The notes below the pieces were generated by a model. It did not search any database, was not told the DNA's origin, and saw only the letters and a list, made by a program, of their open reading frames with translations. Made by a program: the position numbers and the translations under genes. Shown here piece after piece: positions 1 through 34,745 of a DNA stretch of 64,000 bases (positions are counted from its first letter, which is position 1; the number at the start of each line of letters is the position of its first letter). The stretch lies in NCBI RefSeq assembly GCF_027596085.1, contig NC_072472.1, positions 9,976,219 through 10,040,218 of the forward strand, read 5' to 3'. The DNA is from Anoplopoma fimbria. Taxonomy: Eukaryota > Chordata > Actinopteri > Perciformes > Anoplopomatidae.

Positions 1-518
1 ATCCCTCACATGTACACTTGGTGCACATCGTCCTCATCAGAAGACTGCTCACATTGTAAGATTCCTCACTATAGGGGCAAACATCCAATGGCTTCACCAA
101 AATCCATGACTCACACAAGTCTTCTTCTTGTGGTAAAAAGCCGTCTTATTTATGTCTTTCGAAAAAATAAAACTGCATGGAGAGGGTAGCGAGGAGCAAT
201 AAACAAGGAGGCTGAATATTTCATAGGTTTTATTATTTCTCTGGAAAGCACAAGTGAGACAAGCACCATCCACCGCTAGAAAATAGGAAAGCTGTCCGAC
301 AGGATGACAAAACATGAGGGAATGATATGCCTCACCTTCAATGTATAAAACAACACAGCAGGCACATTACCATCTATATGAAAACAACAGGCATTCAGGA
401 GGATGCAGGAGCGGTCTCACAATGTAATAAAATATGTGGTTGGCCAGTGAAATAAAAGGACATGATAGGTTTATGTTCGTCCCCTTCAAAAATAAAAATA
501 AAGAAAAGATTTAAGGGC

Positions 519-524
519 TTTATT
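519..524 (-). terminator. Candidate LARS1 polyadenylation signal
   Basis: The forward strand reads tttatt, which is AATAAA on the LARS1 strand, about 675 nt past the stop codon. A second copy lies at 228-233. Which one is used cannot be told from sequence; 3'-end reads would decide. Confidence 0.35.
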
Positions 525-1085
525 ATACAGATCATTGCGTAATATAAAATAGGCTAAATTGTGACTCATTGAGAAAAATTACGAGATTCAACTTAAACAA
601 ACGATGAATAGATGGAACAGAATACAAATCCTGGTGTGATCTTCCTATTCAAAAGCCTTAAGGGCAAGATTAGGGTATTTAAAAAAATACTTGTTTTTTT
701 CACACCATTGAAGAACCTAATTTTAGTACCAAAGATCAAATACCCCTTCAATTTTCTGTGGGATAGGGTGGACCCTGAACCATCTGTTTTGTGCAGACCG
801 AAACCAAATCCAGATGTGCTACAATTGTTAATGTTTTTTGTAAGAGGACAGAATCCAACTCTTGAAGTCCCATTAGTTTCAGATGCTCACTGAGGTGGAA
901 TTCAGCAGTGAAAAATGTGCACAACAATCTGTCACATCCACAGAAACATGAATTATTAAAACATACATATATGTTTGAGTCAGTGTTCTATGGCTTTGAG
1001 TCAAAATTACCCTTTTTGTTGCAACAATAAATGATGCATTTGAACCTTTTACAAATAATTCACTGCTGAATGTACCAACATATGC

Positions 1086-1086
<1 letters not shown>

Positions 1087-1180
<94 letters not shown>
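1087..1180. repeat. (TG)47 microsatellite in LARS1 3' UTR
   Basis: An uninterrupted TG run of 94 bases begins only 18 bases past the LARS1 stop codon, so the LARS1 mRNA would carry a (CA)n tract at the head of its 3' UTR. CA-repeat RNA is a known binding site for hnRNP L. Length is likely polymorphic. Confidence 0.9.
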
Positions 1181-1182
<2 letters not shown>

Positions 1183-1198
1183 AAAGAGTGAATGTAAC

Positions 1199-21788
<20,590 letters not shown>

Positions 21789-22289
21789 TTCGACCCGAAA
21801 TACGAGCAATTATGCGAACTATTATTGTGTTAAAACAGGAAAGAACTGTAGAAATAGTTTCCCGTTTGACAAGAGAAACCCACGCCACCGGTGCCTGGCT
21901 GATGACACCCACAATCAGCTTTTCGCAATGCATGCTGGGAAATGCAGTCCGGATAGTCTTATTGTTACATTTCTCATAAACTAGGACTTTTAAACTTGTA
22001 TATTTTTTGTTGTTGTTGTTAATGTGAAATATATTAACACAACAACTGCTGATTTGAATTTAATTAACGTCGTTTAATAACGACGCGATTTTTATTTATT
22101 TTTTACGTCTTTTTTTAACGCCTGCGTTACGGCAACTCCGCTTGTGTTGCCGTGCCGTAAAGCACTTCGGTCCGACCTGCCAGTGGAGAGAGACAGCAGG
22201 CCTTACAAGCTCATGAATTTATAGACGATGAAAGCAGGATTATCGAAACGCACTTTCATTTTATAGACAGTATTATAGTCTTTATCACC
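21789..22289. promoter_or_regulatory. Bidirectional LARS1/RBM27 promoter region
   Basis: The LARS1 start codon (minus, 21788) and the RBM27 start codon (plus, 22290) are divergent and 501 bp apart, so both 5' UTRs and promoters must share this interval unless upstream non-coding exons exist. No TATA box is placed sensibly for either gene, as is usual for housekeeping promoters. CpG dinucleotides are locally frequent (22075-22190) and an acggcaac/gttgccgt inverted pair sits at 22129-22153. Confidence 0.75.
21930..21948 (-). promoter_or_regulatory. ZNF143/THAP11 (SBS)-like site
   Basis: On the minus strand the sequence reads actgcatttcccagcatgc, close to the remembered SBS consensus ACTACAnTTCCCAGmATGC bound by ZNF143 and THAP11, typical of housekeeping and bidirectional promoters. 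It lies ~140 bp upstream of the LARS1 start codon. Confidence 0.6.
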
Positions 22290-25200
22290 ATGCTCATAGA
22301 GAATGTGGAAGCCTTGAAGTCTTGGCTGGCAAAACTCCTGGAACCAATGTGAGTGTTGAATAGAAATGGCGTTTAGCTTGCATGGTACGTAGCCGCGTTA
22401 GCCCAGCTAGCCAGAGGGTTAGCCAGCCGGGCATCAATGGGGGACTTGCTAGAATCTGATGGCGACTTCTTGCACGAGTTAGCAAACCAGCATTGCCGCT
22501 AGCTGGCTTTAAATAGAAAATAGAGACTGTGAGACTTCTTGATATGTAAAGATAAATACATTTAAATTGTGCAGACATTATCTCAGGGTAAGTTAGGCAC
22601 GCAGATGGCCCACGTTAACGTGACTTTATCCCAGCTCTGTGGGGAAGCTATCGAGCTGCAACAGACTTTTGCATGCTGATGATAGCATTATCATATGTCT
22701 AGTGTGTTGTTATTGAGTTATGCATGTTTTTTATAAATACAAACATAGCTCTTTGAGTCACCATAGTTACACACACACACACACACACACACACTTCTTC
22801 TCTTTCTCCCTCTCTTGGTGCCTCTCTCTTTCAAATGTAAATCATTGCATTACGTTGTAGTGAAGAGGGCACTGATGGATTGGTGAATGTATGTGTTAAA
22901 CAAAGTGATTAGAGATGATGATGATGTTGGTGGTGTTGTGCACACAGACAGTGTTTAGGTGACGCAGTAACAGCTGTCTCACATATTAAAAGCATGCTCT
23001 CACAGCTGCTGCATTTGATCAACTTTTATCAGAAATAATTCTCACTGACAGCTTATTCATCTCTGACCCTATTGGTTCTCTAAGGTCAAATGGAAGTGAA
23101 GGTAGTGTTGAGGGTATATAGTTAGTCATTAAGTTCTGTTGCTGGTTATATATTAGCTTGGAGTTGTCAAGAGGGTTTTTCCTGTAGCTGTGGGTGCTTG
23201 TGATGTTGTCTTTTTAGCAGTTGATATGCAAAGATTATGTGAAATAGAATGTATGCCGGGCCATGTGGATTTAAGGTTTGGCTGCTATTTTGGGATGTTT
23301 TTGTGGCAATGTTCTACCATGCAGGTATGGTTAGGGTTTCACTTGGTACTGACTATATTTAGGTTTGTTTTGAACATGGCTGCATGCATGGTTGGGCTGA
23401 CACGCAGGCTATTGCAGTTACTTTAATTATGAATTTGAACTCGGTTTTCTCTCAGTTTCGTCTCCTGTGTTTGGAAGCTTCATTGTTTTTTTTTTTGGTT
23501 TTTTTTTTTCTTTTTTCCATTGTATTGTTGGAGTAAAATACGGGATAGCTGAATTTGAGAATGTGTATTTATTTGATCCTACAGATGTGATGCTGACCCC
23601 TCTGCATTAGCCAACTATGTGGTGGCTCTTGTGAAGAAGGACAAACTGGAGAAAGATCTGAAAGCACTGTGTGCTGATCAGCTTGATGTCTTCCTACAAA
23701 AAGGTATGAATGCCATGTCACACAAAGCTTCTCTGCCAATGTGGCTGAATGCAACATGCGGTTTTCATGTTGATCCTCAGCTCATGCTGGTCAAGAAAGT
23801 TGTGCAGAAGGTTTTCCTCTGGCAGATAATTCTATCATTGAGCTAACAAGATGGATGTAGTTTATTTAAGTTACTTTAAGTTATACACTTAGAGATGCAA
23901 TGAGCTGTACATGATCACCATCTGCTACTGGTGGATCCCAAACATATGTCCAGCAGAGTATGTGTTGCATCATTTAAAAGTAGAGAACTTTGGTTTTGCA
24001 ACTCTTAATTTTTGTTTTGAAATTAAAATTCCCTGACACCTTAACCATTTCTGAACAAAAGCAAAGGGCAAGCCCACATATTAAGTTACTAACACTTGAG
24101 CCTGTCCGAACTTAATTATAGCAACCTCTTTCTGTGGAAGATTGCACTCAAACAAATGGTTCAAACTACCTCTTTTAATGAACGTAAAAACAATTTTGTG
24201 GATTGCATTTTAATCTTTGTGGCCTTTGTAACTTTTTTATAAAGCAGCTTTTCCCGCTTAATGTGCTGTTTCTGTGTTGTGATTTGGTGTTTGTTAGACT
24301 TTGGATATCTTAAGTGCAGCCAGGAAGAAAGAATCCTTCATTGTAGGGCGCTTCAGTCAGTACATTTTACGCCTGAGTGCCAATAGGCCCTTTTCACAGC
24401 AGCACTTAGGTAACCACCACAAGGGTAATTGATCAAATTAATTACAATACCATTCTCTTCAGGGTGTCACAGCCATTGCAGTGAGCAAGAATGCTTAATC
24501 CCAGGGCCCTAAATTTAACAGGACCATAATTAATTTAATAAATTGCTCATTCAGAGAAAATTGGCAAAACTGCACACAATTCAGTAAAATATTAAATATA
24601 TTCACATGATTCATGTTGTCTTTGCAGAGACAACAGGATTTGTCGATAAACTTTTTGAAAGTCTGACGACCAAAAACTACCTGGGAAATCCTGCAGCCAA
24701 GGAAGTACCGAAAGAAGAAGTCAAACCACCTGCAGTCAAAGCCGATGGTGTGGAGGTAAGAAGAGTAAGGGCAAAGCATCTTCATCCCAGCGTTTTATTG
24801 GTAAAGCGCGCTGAGCAGTTTTTTGTTATGTTTCTTTGACAACAATAATTTGACAACATGTCACCCCTCTAAGCACAACACTCATGAGCAACATTCAGTT
24901 TCCAGCCGCTCGAACTGCTTTCATAAATGGGCTTTTTAGTCTTTGCTATGACGGCATCTGTCTGACATATAAAGCTCAGGATAGGCAAACTTGGTAAAAT
25001 CAAACTTCCATTTTTTGCAGTGACATCACTTCTGAAAAGTTCAGATATTTTCAACTAAAAACGCTCAGAGCGGCCACACTAAAAAAGGCAGGGCGCTCAG
25101 AAGGAATACGCTCGGTGCAACGCTTTTTCTCTAGGCAGCTTCATGCGGTTGCATACGCTCTTTAGCCATTGGGAACAATTGAAAAAGAGATGCTGGCGCA

Positions 25201-27271
25201 GAGGGAAAAAAGCGCTATATGGACAGATGCCCTTAGTGAGTAGTGTTTTGTCTACAATAGGCCTTTTGAAAATGAATAGCTTGCCTGTGAAATATAGCTT
25301 GCCACACATCAAAGTGTCTTTTAAGTACTTTTCTAGATAAGTCGGTAGAGCATATCACAGCAAATTGTGATTCTTTATATAAGACTTGGTCCTATAATGT
25401 ACAATGAGATATTCATCAAACTCATTGATCCACTGTATATAAATCTTCTGTTTTCAAAACACAAAATAGAGAAGAGTTTAATTGAAGTTTCTGTTTTTTC
25501 CCCCTATAGGCTGAAACTCCAGAGGAAGAGAGAGAAAACAGGCGGAGAAGAAGTCCTCTGAGAAATCGCCCGGACTTCAACGATGCCAGGTAGGGCTGAG
25601 CCTTTCAAAACTGCTTATTGTCGAAGCGGTCCATATGCATATATTATTCTGACATGAGACACCTAGCACCTTAATTCCAGTCTCAGTTAGGCTAAAATTT
25701 CTGATAAACAGGTCCTTCATTTCTTACTGCTGTAAGAAATACAACATCGTTTAGCATAGTTGTTGTGTACAGAACTACCCTGTGGATATACTTGCATTGT
25801 TACTTTGAAATCCCGTGAGTCCTGCTTTTAGCTTGATGAAGGCCCTGGCTTCCAGCAGCCTGTCCCTTGACTACAACACACCTTGTCAATAACGGATAGG
25901 ACAAAACAATACCCGTCATGCCAACATTCAGAACAACAGTTGAAGTGTTTAACGAGCTTTGGTCCGTGATTTATATTCTGCAGAATTAAAACGGCTGAAC
26001 AACATAATCATGCCGTAATCACCACTTGCTCTGTCTGTATGATATTTATTCATTCTGATCAATTACATTTTTCCTTTGCTTCCACTGTGTTAAGTTAATG
26101 AATCTCAACACACCCTGTAGATTTTGAACTCTTAACAGCCCTTTAGGGAAAGAACAGGATTGTGTTCCAAGAAATGCTGTAATTGTTGTAATATATAAAA
26201 TACATTGAGAAATTTGCTGAGGTTTCATTAACAGAAAGCTGCGGGAACAGCAAATTATCACAGTGCTTTTGAGCAGATCAGAAAGAATGGAGGCATCTCA
26301 CTTTCTAAGATATGATTGAATACACTTGATATGATTAAAACATCTTTCTAATGAAAACAGATTTTAAGTATTTTGTTAAAGTCATTTAGACCTACATTTG
26401 CTGTTGCTGGTTTAAGATTTAATCCAGCCACAATCCTCTTAAATATGTCTGTTGGACTTTTGTATTCAAAGCAGACATACAGATAATTATTAAAGTATAT
26501 TCCCTCTAACTCCTCAACCATACAGGGGCCGCGATGACAGGCGGCGAGATGAGCGCAAGCGCCGTGACTTCGATCGACACGGGAAAAGCGGAAGCGAATC
26601 CCACCGCGAGCGGGAGCGTCACGAGCGTCGCAGGGGCAGCCCCCGAGGGCGGAGCTACAGCCGGAGCCTCAGCCGGAGCAGGAGTGGCAGCCGGGGAAAG
26701 AGCAGGGACAGGGAGCACAGAGGAGGCAGAGGTGAGAAAGTCCCCCGTCCCCCCCCCACAACCAATAACAACAGCACAGGGAGGGGTTCAGACCCAGGAG
26801 GAGGTCCTGATGCTCCTGTAGGCACAGTTGAACCGTTCAGTAGTGATGAAGAAGGGCTGCTAAAGACATCCTCAGTGTGGAACGAACAGAGGCGCTTACG
26901 TCTTGTTTTTTGAGTAGAGTTCTGGATGTAGCCGTTTGTAGTATATTCTGTTAGATTGTTGGTCAGTGTTGCTGGCAGTTTTCTGCCCTTTTTTATCAAT
27001 AAGGAACAATGTGGACTGCTTTAAAATTACACCATTGGGGTTTCAACGACACGGCCTGGAATTGGCCATATCACCTTCAAGGTTACGGTAATCTACACTA
27101 GTCTTTCTTCAAAAGCTTAAAATTGTTTAGGGTTTGAACTTCTGCTTTGGTCCACGGCTCGACTGTTTGACTTATTTGTGTGTTGTGCTTGTCTTTAACA
27201 GAATTCAAGTCAAAGTTTGAGTTGGAAAGGAAGGATACAGACTGCTACAACTCCTCCAACACATCTGGCTC

Positions 27272-27307
<36 letters not shown>

Positions 27308-30300
27308 CCCGTCGCCTCTCCTGCCCCTGCCCACGCCTCCGCACCCGTTTTCTTCCTCGTCGTCCGCCGGAGCCTCAGGAGCGGGAGGTGTTCCCGTAGT
27401 AACACCGGCTCACCTGCCCGACAGCACTACAGACAGCTGGTCTGGCTACTACGGCAACCAGAGGCAGGATGGTGTCAGCAAGCCATTCAGCAACAAGAGC
27501 GTTTCGCTCAAACAGCGCTGCAGGGATTACGATGGTAAGAACAGAGCGAATCATCATTTCCTCAATACCTTTTGATTTCTGCTTTCTATCAGTTCTTTTT
27601 TTCTGTTGCTGACACATTCCTTCCCCCCATCACGGTGCCTATTGAAAATGACGTTTGCTGTGTAACCGCGACCATTATCGTTCCCGTGAGGCTTATTGGT
27701 TGCCTTGTTTAGCCTCATCACTAATGACCACTGTTAGGCACTTCTCCCCAGTGAAAGGCAGGAAAGCAATCCGGCTCGCACCCACCTCACCCCAGAGACA
27801 CTCAAGGGTTTAAACTTACCCGCGGTCCCTGAAGCACACTGCTATCTGTCACAGTGCTCAAACACTGCCACTAGGGACCTAGATCCTTAATGAGACTGTG
27901 GGGTAAATACATATACTCTATGTCTTAGATGCTTTGAACAAGCTTTCATCTTGTTTTTTTAATTTTATTCTCACTGATCTTTTCATTTGTTTACATTTTC
28001 CTTTCAGTCATATTTTTGTGAATGAATTTGACTTGCCCAAACCCCTTAAAACGATTACAGTAGGTTACTTTGGGGCCTAGAGCACGTTTGTTCATGCTGT
28101 CCTGAACTTGTAATATACCTCCATGTTTTATAAATGAAAAAGCAAAGTTTTGACATCTGTGTCTCCGCCTCAAACAGAAAAGGGATTTTGTGTGCGTGGT
28201 GACCTTTGTCCATTCGACCACGGAAACGACCCTCTCATCGTCGATGATGTCAATCTACCGAACATGATCCCGTTCCCTCCCCCACCCGTCATGCCCCCTG
28301 CTGGCATGCCCATGCCCCCGATCACTGAGCCACCACCTCCCCTCAGGATGCCTGCGATGCCACCGTTTGGCCAGCCTCCACCACCAGGTGTATTCCCTAT
28401 GAGTGGTAAGTAATACCACCAAACTGGTGCTTAAAATGCAACTTCTAGAAATTGCGTATGTGGTGCCATTTGATGTGAACAGCAACATTTCCACTGGCTA
28501 GTACAATTGTGAAAGCAACTGGTGACTTTTGATTTATACAAACCAATGCAGCTGGAGACAGTGCCTATCATTATTCACCCTCCTTGGTGGTTTTTCAATT
28601 TTTTTGCACTATATCCTAGTCCCAAAATGGATTTTTATTAAAACTTTAGGTAATTGACCTACAAAAAATTGTCAGAAAAATAAAAAAAGTTGTGTGGGCA
28701 TATATATTCACCCTCTTTGCTATAAAGTCCCTAATTAATATCTGGTGTTACCTCTTTTCAGAAGTTTTTTTCATCTTCACCAGTTTTTACTATTTTGTAT
28801 AGGGCCATTACATAAAATCAAAAACATTAGACCCTTTTTGTTAGGGTCTAATTGTGGCTCACTGACTTGTAGCCCATTGTCTTCATGATACTGATTCTAG
28901 AAATGATTTTCTTACTGTGAGGTTTGTTTTCTGTCAAACTATAAATCATGTTCAAGTTGAAGCATTGCTTTTGAACAGTTGTTATCACTTCCTACTTCCT
29001 TCACTGCCATATTCAAGCAAACTGTGTGGCATGAAAAAGGTTTTAGTAGCATAAACCAAAGACTCACTCTCATAGCTGCGCTATACTGAGACCTAAGCTT
29101 GGGCTTGTGTCTCCCACAGGACCCCAAATGATACCAACCAGTGGGATTGATACCCCCAACCACCAAACGGCAATCACTGCTTCTCCTCCTATCGGACCAC
29201 CTGGGGTGGGGATGCCGCCTACTCATCCTCGTCCTCCTCCACCTCCCCCCTCCTCGTCCTCATCGGTGTCTCTTCGTCCCCAATATGTCCAGTCTGAATG
29301 TAAGCACTGAATCCTTTTCGTATTCAGATTTGAAATTTCTTCAGGCTGCAGTAATGAAAGTTGACCAGAGGGTAGCACTGTTTATTAACCTAAGGCAAAG
29401 TAGCTACGAGCAATTATCATGAACTCTGCCACATCCTATTGTGTGGTGTGCTTATCCCATACTTCAGCACATGAATAATTCAAATTCAACACAAAATGGA
29501 GGTTTTCTATTTTTAGTTAATTACCAACTCATGTTTTTGACCTTAAATCAACTCATTACTGTCATGAAAGTTAAATTTAGTTTTACAGTAAACCGTGTCT
29601 CATCAAACAGTGTATCATCTTATGGTATTTCATCTTGATTATCATCTTATGATATATGTTTTTTCTATTGGTATAATTGTACTTTCATTTTTTCACCATG
29701 TGAGCATTTGTAAATAGTTCTCTCAATATAACAATTTTAATTTAAATAGTACTCAGAGCTGTATTTGCCATAGACTGTCTCAGTTGCTGTAACTTCATTG
29801 CACACATTTAAAATCATCACATTCTTAACAACATTGGTTTGTGCTAGCTAAGTCACTGAATGCCAGGCAGTACTTGTTTATTAATGCAGTACTGCTTGTT
29901 TTCATTGTGTAATTTCAGTCTATCTTCCTTTTTTTTTTTTTTTTTTTTTTTTTTGTATTTTAAGTTAGTTTCTTCACATTTTTATGGCTGTTAATTTTTT
30001 TTTATTATATTCCCTCTAAGCCTGTGTTTGTGTTCTATGCCTGTGTTCATTTTTACACACTAGATAACTATGATCCAGAGGGCTATAACCCAGAATCGCC
30101 AGGCCTGACTGCAGCCGGTCGTAACCCGTACCGTCAGTTCATTCCCCGGGTGCAGACCCAGCGCTCCAACCTTATCGGCCTCACCTCCAATGAAGGACAA
30201 GGATCCAGAGGTAGCAAGTATTGGCCTTCTTAGTACTCACACTCTTCCCCAACCTAATCCTGGGTAATGGGCACTGTTGGGCTGATATTTATTTAGGAAA

Positions 30301-33300
30301 GTATTAATGCTTGTCCAAACAAAAGTTCTGTAGCAAATTGCAAAAGCTCCCTAGTGTTTACTTTGGTTTTGCTTTGTTCTTTTCTGTGTGTTTATCCTCC
30401 AGCTGCCAACATAGTGATACAGACAGAGCCTGCCACTGCAGCCAGCACTCCTGGAAGTAACGTGGCCCGTTTCAACACGGAGCAGGACAGCAGGAAGAGA
30501 ACCATGGGACCCAGTACAGCCGAGGCACCGGCAGTTAAAAAACCCTGGATGGAGAAGTAGGGATTTTTAAAGAAACCATTTTAACAATTTCACTCCAAAA
30601 GAAGATGTTACAATTTGAAAGGGAAAACATCCTTAAACTTGGATCACCCACAGAAATAACACTGTGTACCTCCCTCTTTTCCTTGAAAAAGTAATGGGAG
30701 CCTAGTTTCAAGCCAAGGTGACTCATAATTCAAGAGCCCATCTTTTGTGTCAGTCGTGGGAAGAAGGTTCACACAAACCTCATCACCGTGACTATGTTGC
30801 TTCATTTGCAAAGGGTCTTCTTGTAATTTATTTTAAGTGTGAACCAGGTTGACACATAAGTATACGGTTAGGAACTTCAACATGAAGGCAGAAACTCAAA
30901 CCTCCTGCCTTTTTTAATCTGGGTTGCATTTCACTGCCATCATCATCATCATCATTATTAGTGATCTCGCTCAAAATGTTGACAAGCTTGTCTTCTTTTA
31001 TTACAAATTTGTCTTTAAAACAAATACTATGGGAAAACTCCAGATGTCAGCATCACGCTCTTCTTCTCATTTCAGGCCAAGCTTTAACAACCAACATAAG
31101 AACACTTTCCCCAAGAGGTATCATTATGTGAACACCAAGTTGGAGGTGCGCAAGATCCCACGTGAGCTCAACAACATCACCAAGCTCAACGAGCACTTCA
31201 GCAAGTTTGGAACCATCGTCAATATCCAGGTAAAATGCATCATTTGCTGCTTTGCACCAGTGTTGTAGGCAGAAGTCACAGTGGTGGTGGTGGTCACGGA
31301 GAAAATCAGGTGTCAGTTGACCATAATAAACCATTACTACTTCACTTGAATGCACTACAGTTACATCATACAGTTCTTATACATTATCTTCATAGGTGAT
31401 GTTACAAGCACCAACAAGAGCAGCACTAACGGCATGACACGGCCTGGCACGGTGGCCACATAAACCAGATACATATCACAGATAGCAAGTGCCGTAACAT
31501 CAGCACAACATCCAATTATGCAACCAACAAAAACTACCTAATAAACAATTTTATTCGGCAGGGAGACACCAGTTAACATGGTCACTTGTTAATGCAAAAC
31601 AATGGCTGTGCACTGAGTGAAAGAAGAGGGGCTGCTCGTAATCTGGCAATTGCAAAATGCAGCTCCACTCAAAAAATCTGATCTATCAAGTAAACAGGAA
31701 ACAAGATTTTTTTTTATTGGTCGTAGTCAGATAATTGAAACAGCTTCATTAACTGCGAAATAGGCCTAACGACAGCTACTCTGTGGTTTTGCACTAAGCA
31801 AACCTGCAAGATTAGTGGTAGGAGAAGTAGTTGACCCTAGTTTACAAAAAAGTCTAGTAAAAATAATTTTCATTTAGTATTTTTTTAAGATGCATGACGG
31901 ACATAAAGTGCAGGATTCACACACGTTGCGTGACAAAATGTAAAAGGACTATATGAGGCTCACAAACACCTTTAGACTCAACACGACATGGAATATGACT
32001 ATTTAAAATACTTTTGTAAATTGCATCTGTTTTTATGATATTCTATGATACTGTACAAATTCTCAAAAACACTATTGATTTTTTTATTTGTTGTTTACAT
32101 GTAAAGATTCATGGCAGATAGCGACTCATATTGGACAAAAAAAGTGCACTAAAGTTGGATGTTACAGATGAATCCCACTGTTCTGATTGCATAAGAAAAG
32201 TAAAACGTTTTATACTCAGATTTTATGCATATGGTGTTGTGTTCTTTAAACTAACACAGTTTTCCTAAAATTAGATTAAAGACATTGCAATATATTGCAT
32301 TGCTTACAGTATCACAATATATTGAATCGTTACCCCTTTATCATGACGCGTATCGTATCAGTAGATTCTTGCCAAAACACAGTCTTGGAGTTCCTAGAGA
32401 AGGTAATCTCTGCAGAATAATTTGTTTCTTCATATACAGATTCCCTAATCTGCACGCTCTGCTCTAAATCCAGGTGGTGTTCGGCGGTGACCCAGAGGCG
32501 GCGTTGATCCAGTACACAAAGAATGAAGAAGCCAGGCGGGCCATATCGAGCATTGAGGCGGTCCTCAACAACCGCTTCATCCGTGTGTACTGGCACCGCG
32601 AACCCGGCACCAACGCCACGGGGCTTCAGCAGCAGGAGCAGAGTTCAGGCAGCCAGTTGGCCGGATCAGCACCCAGCCAGGCGCTGCAGCATGGCAACAT
32701 GCATAAGGTTAGTATTAAGCGCTGACGCATACACAAGTCCTTTATCTTTTAACGCTGATCTCTTAGTCTCGCCACACTTCTGCAACCCCTTCATCAGATT
32801 TACTTTTTTTTTTATCAGCAGGGGATAAAGCAGCACAGTCCAGCCGCCTACGTGTTTAACAAGACTGTACCAAAGCATCGCATGCCAGCGACGCCTGGGA
32901 TCACAGCTACAACCAAGCCGGACAGCCTGAACCCAAACACAGACGCCGCCCCTGTACGTTTTAGTCTTTACGCAGGTTATGCCAGACCTCGATGAAATGG
33001 CAATTTCAAATAAATGATTTGCTTCAGCAAGCTTTGAAATCCACACTTGTTATCTTCAGCAGAATACAGATAATTCCAGGGAAGTAGTGTCTCTGTGGAA
33101 AGTTAATTAAGTTGACCAAAGCATGCTTATATGCTCACAATGACAATGCTAACATGCCGTTGTTTAGACGGGTATAATGTCAACTATTATAGTTTAGCGT
33201 ATTGTCATGCTCGGTATAATATCAGTATCAGTACTACGAGTCGGTGTGGGCAGTCTAGAGGCTCTCCAAACGTGCTAATGTGGGATATTCATAACACAAC

Positions 33301-33569
33301 AATATCAGGGTCAACACACACAGCCTTGCGATGTGTGTGACATTACAAACGGGAGAACACTGTTACCGCCAGTTTACCACCATGAAACTTGTGTGGCCAC
33401 GGAGACATTGAGATTGGGCCCAGTGACACTGCCCAGACAGCCTCACACAGCTTAACAGGATATAACATTAGGAGCAATGCAGGAGAATAAATTGTATTTT
33501 GGTGTCTTTCTCGTGTCTGTTGCAGCTGTACACAAGCTCATTCTGGAGACCTAAATGTGTTGCTCAATC

Positions 33570-33600
<31 letters not shown>

Positions 33601-34489
33601 TAGGTGGCGCCTGCACTGACAAACACCCAGAAGAGCCCTTACACTTCCACAGCCCTCAAGTCATCCTCAAAGAGCTTTGGGAAAACGGGAAAAGCACTAG
33701 AAGCACAGGAAGTCCTCAAGAAAAAACAGGCATGCAGCTTCATTTTTTTAATACTTATTTTGACTGGGATGAGAATAGCAGAGCTGGGATTTACCTTTTC
33801 TTGTCCCCTAAGAGGCCACTATTGGGAAGCAGGCTTCCATTGAGAAATGAAATTTTACCAACAGCAAATAGCATATTTTCAACCTCTGTAAAGGTATTTT
33901 GTTTATTGTTTTGGTTTTTTTTCTTCATTCAGGAGGCATTAAAACTCCAGCAGGACATGAGAAAGAAGAAGCAAGAGATGTTAAAGACACAGATTGAGTG
34001 CCAGAAGGTAAGACCGGCCTTAACATCCCTCCTCAGCTCTTGCTGTCCTCCTCATCTTTTTTTCCCATGCTCTGTCCATGCCTTGCTTTTGTCTATTTTT
34101 TTTACTATATTATCCCTTCACTATATCTCTTATGCTGTCTTTAACACCTTCTTCCCTCACTGCTTGTCCTTCTATCTCCAGGCCTTAATCAACCGCCTGG
34201 AGAAGAACCGAGGGATGAAGCCTGAGGAGCGAGCCAACATCATGAAGACGCTAAAGGAGCTGACAGAGAAGATCGCACAGCTGCAGAATGAAATGAACCC
34301 TGCCTCCCAGGTATCCAGTGCCAAACCAAACCACGGCCAGTCCAAGACAAAGACTGACGTAAGTTCGGGCTATTTTGGCCGGGAGCTTGACGGGAATGTC
34401 TCATCTCATTTACACAGAGAATGGACTGAAGTTCTGTCCTGCCACTGTAGAGCTATTTTGAAAATCCTTATTAGTTTTTCATTGCGTTT

Positions 34490-34523
<34 letters not shown>

Positions 34524-34679
34524 GTGAATCAAGTGTTGTTGTTTTTTATTTACATGATACATGACCAGGCCCAGAAGGAATTGCTGGATGTTGAGCTGGA
34601 CTTTCACAAGAAGAAGATCTCTGGAGAGGACACAACAGACCTCAAGAGAAAACTGGGACAGTTACAGGTGGAGGTAATG

Positions 34680-34745
<66 letters not shown>

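Larger units (their letters stand above)
1..1198. other. LARS1 3' UTR and downstream flank, no gene seen
   Basis: No coding region is supportable here; the short open frames lack splice context and recognisable domains. The right part is expected to be the LARS1 3' UTR (minus strand), starting after the stop codon at 1199-1201. The sequence is AT-rich. Two minus-strand AATAAA signals (519-524 and 228-233) could end the LARS1 transcript. Confidence 0.5.

Noticed and set aside
25335..25362. tRNA A-box-like string (agtcggtagagca)
   Set aside because: No B box or cloverleaf follows within tRNA distance.
26506..26999. Minus-strand frames opposite the RBM27 RS exon
   Set aside because: They are shadow frames of the Arg/Ser-rich coding sequence; the plus-strand frame joins its neighbours in phase.
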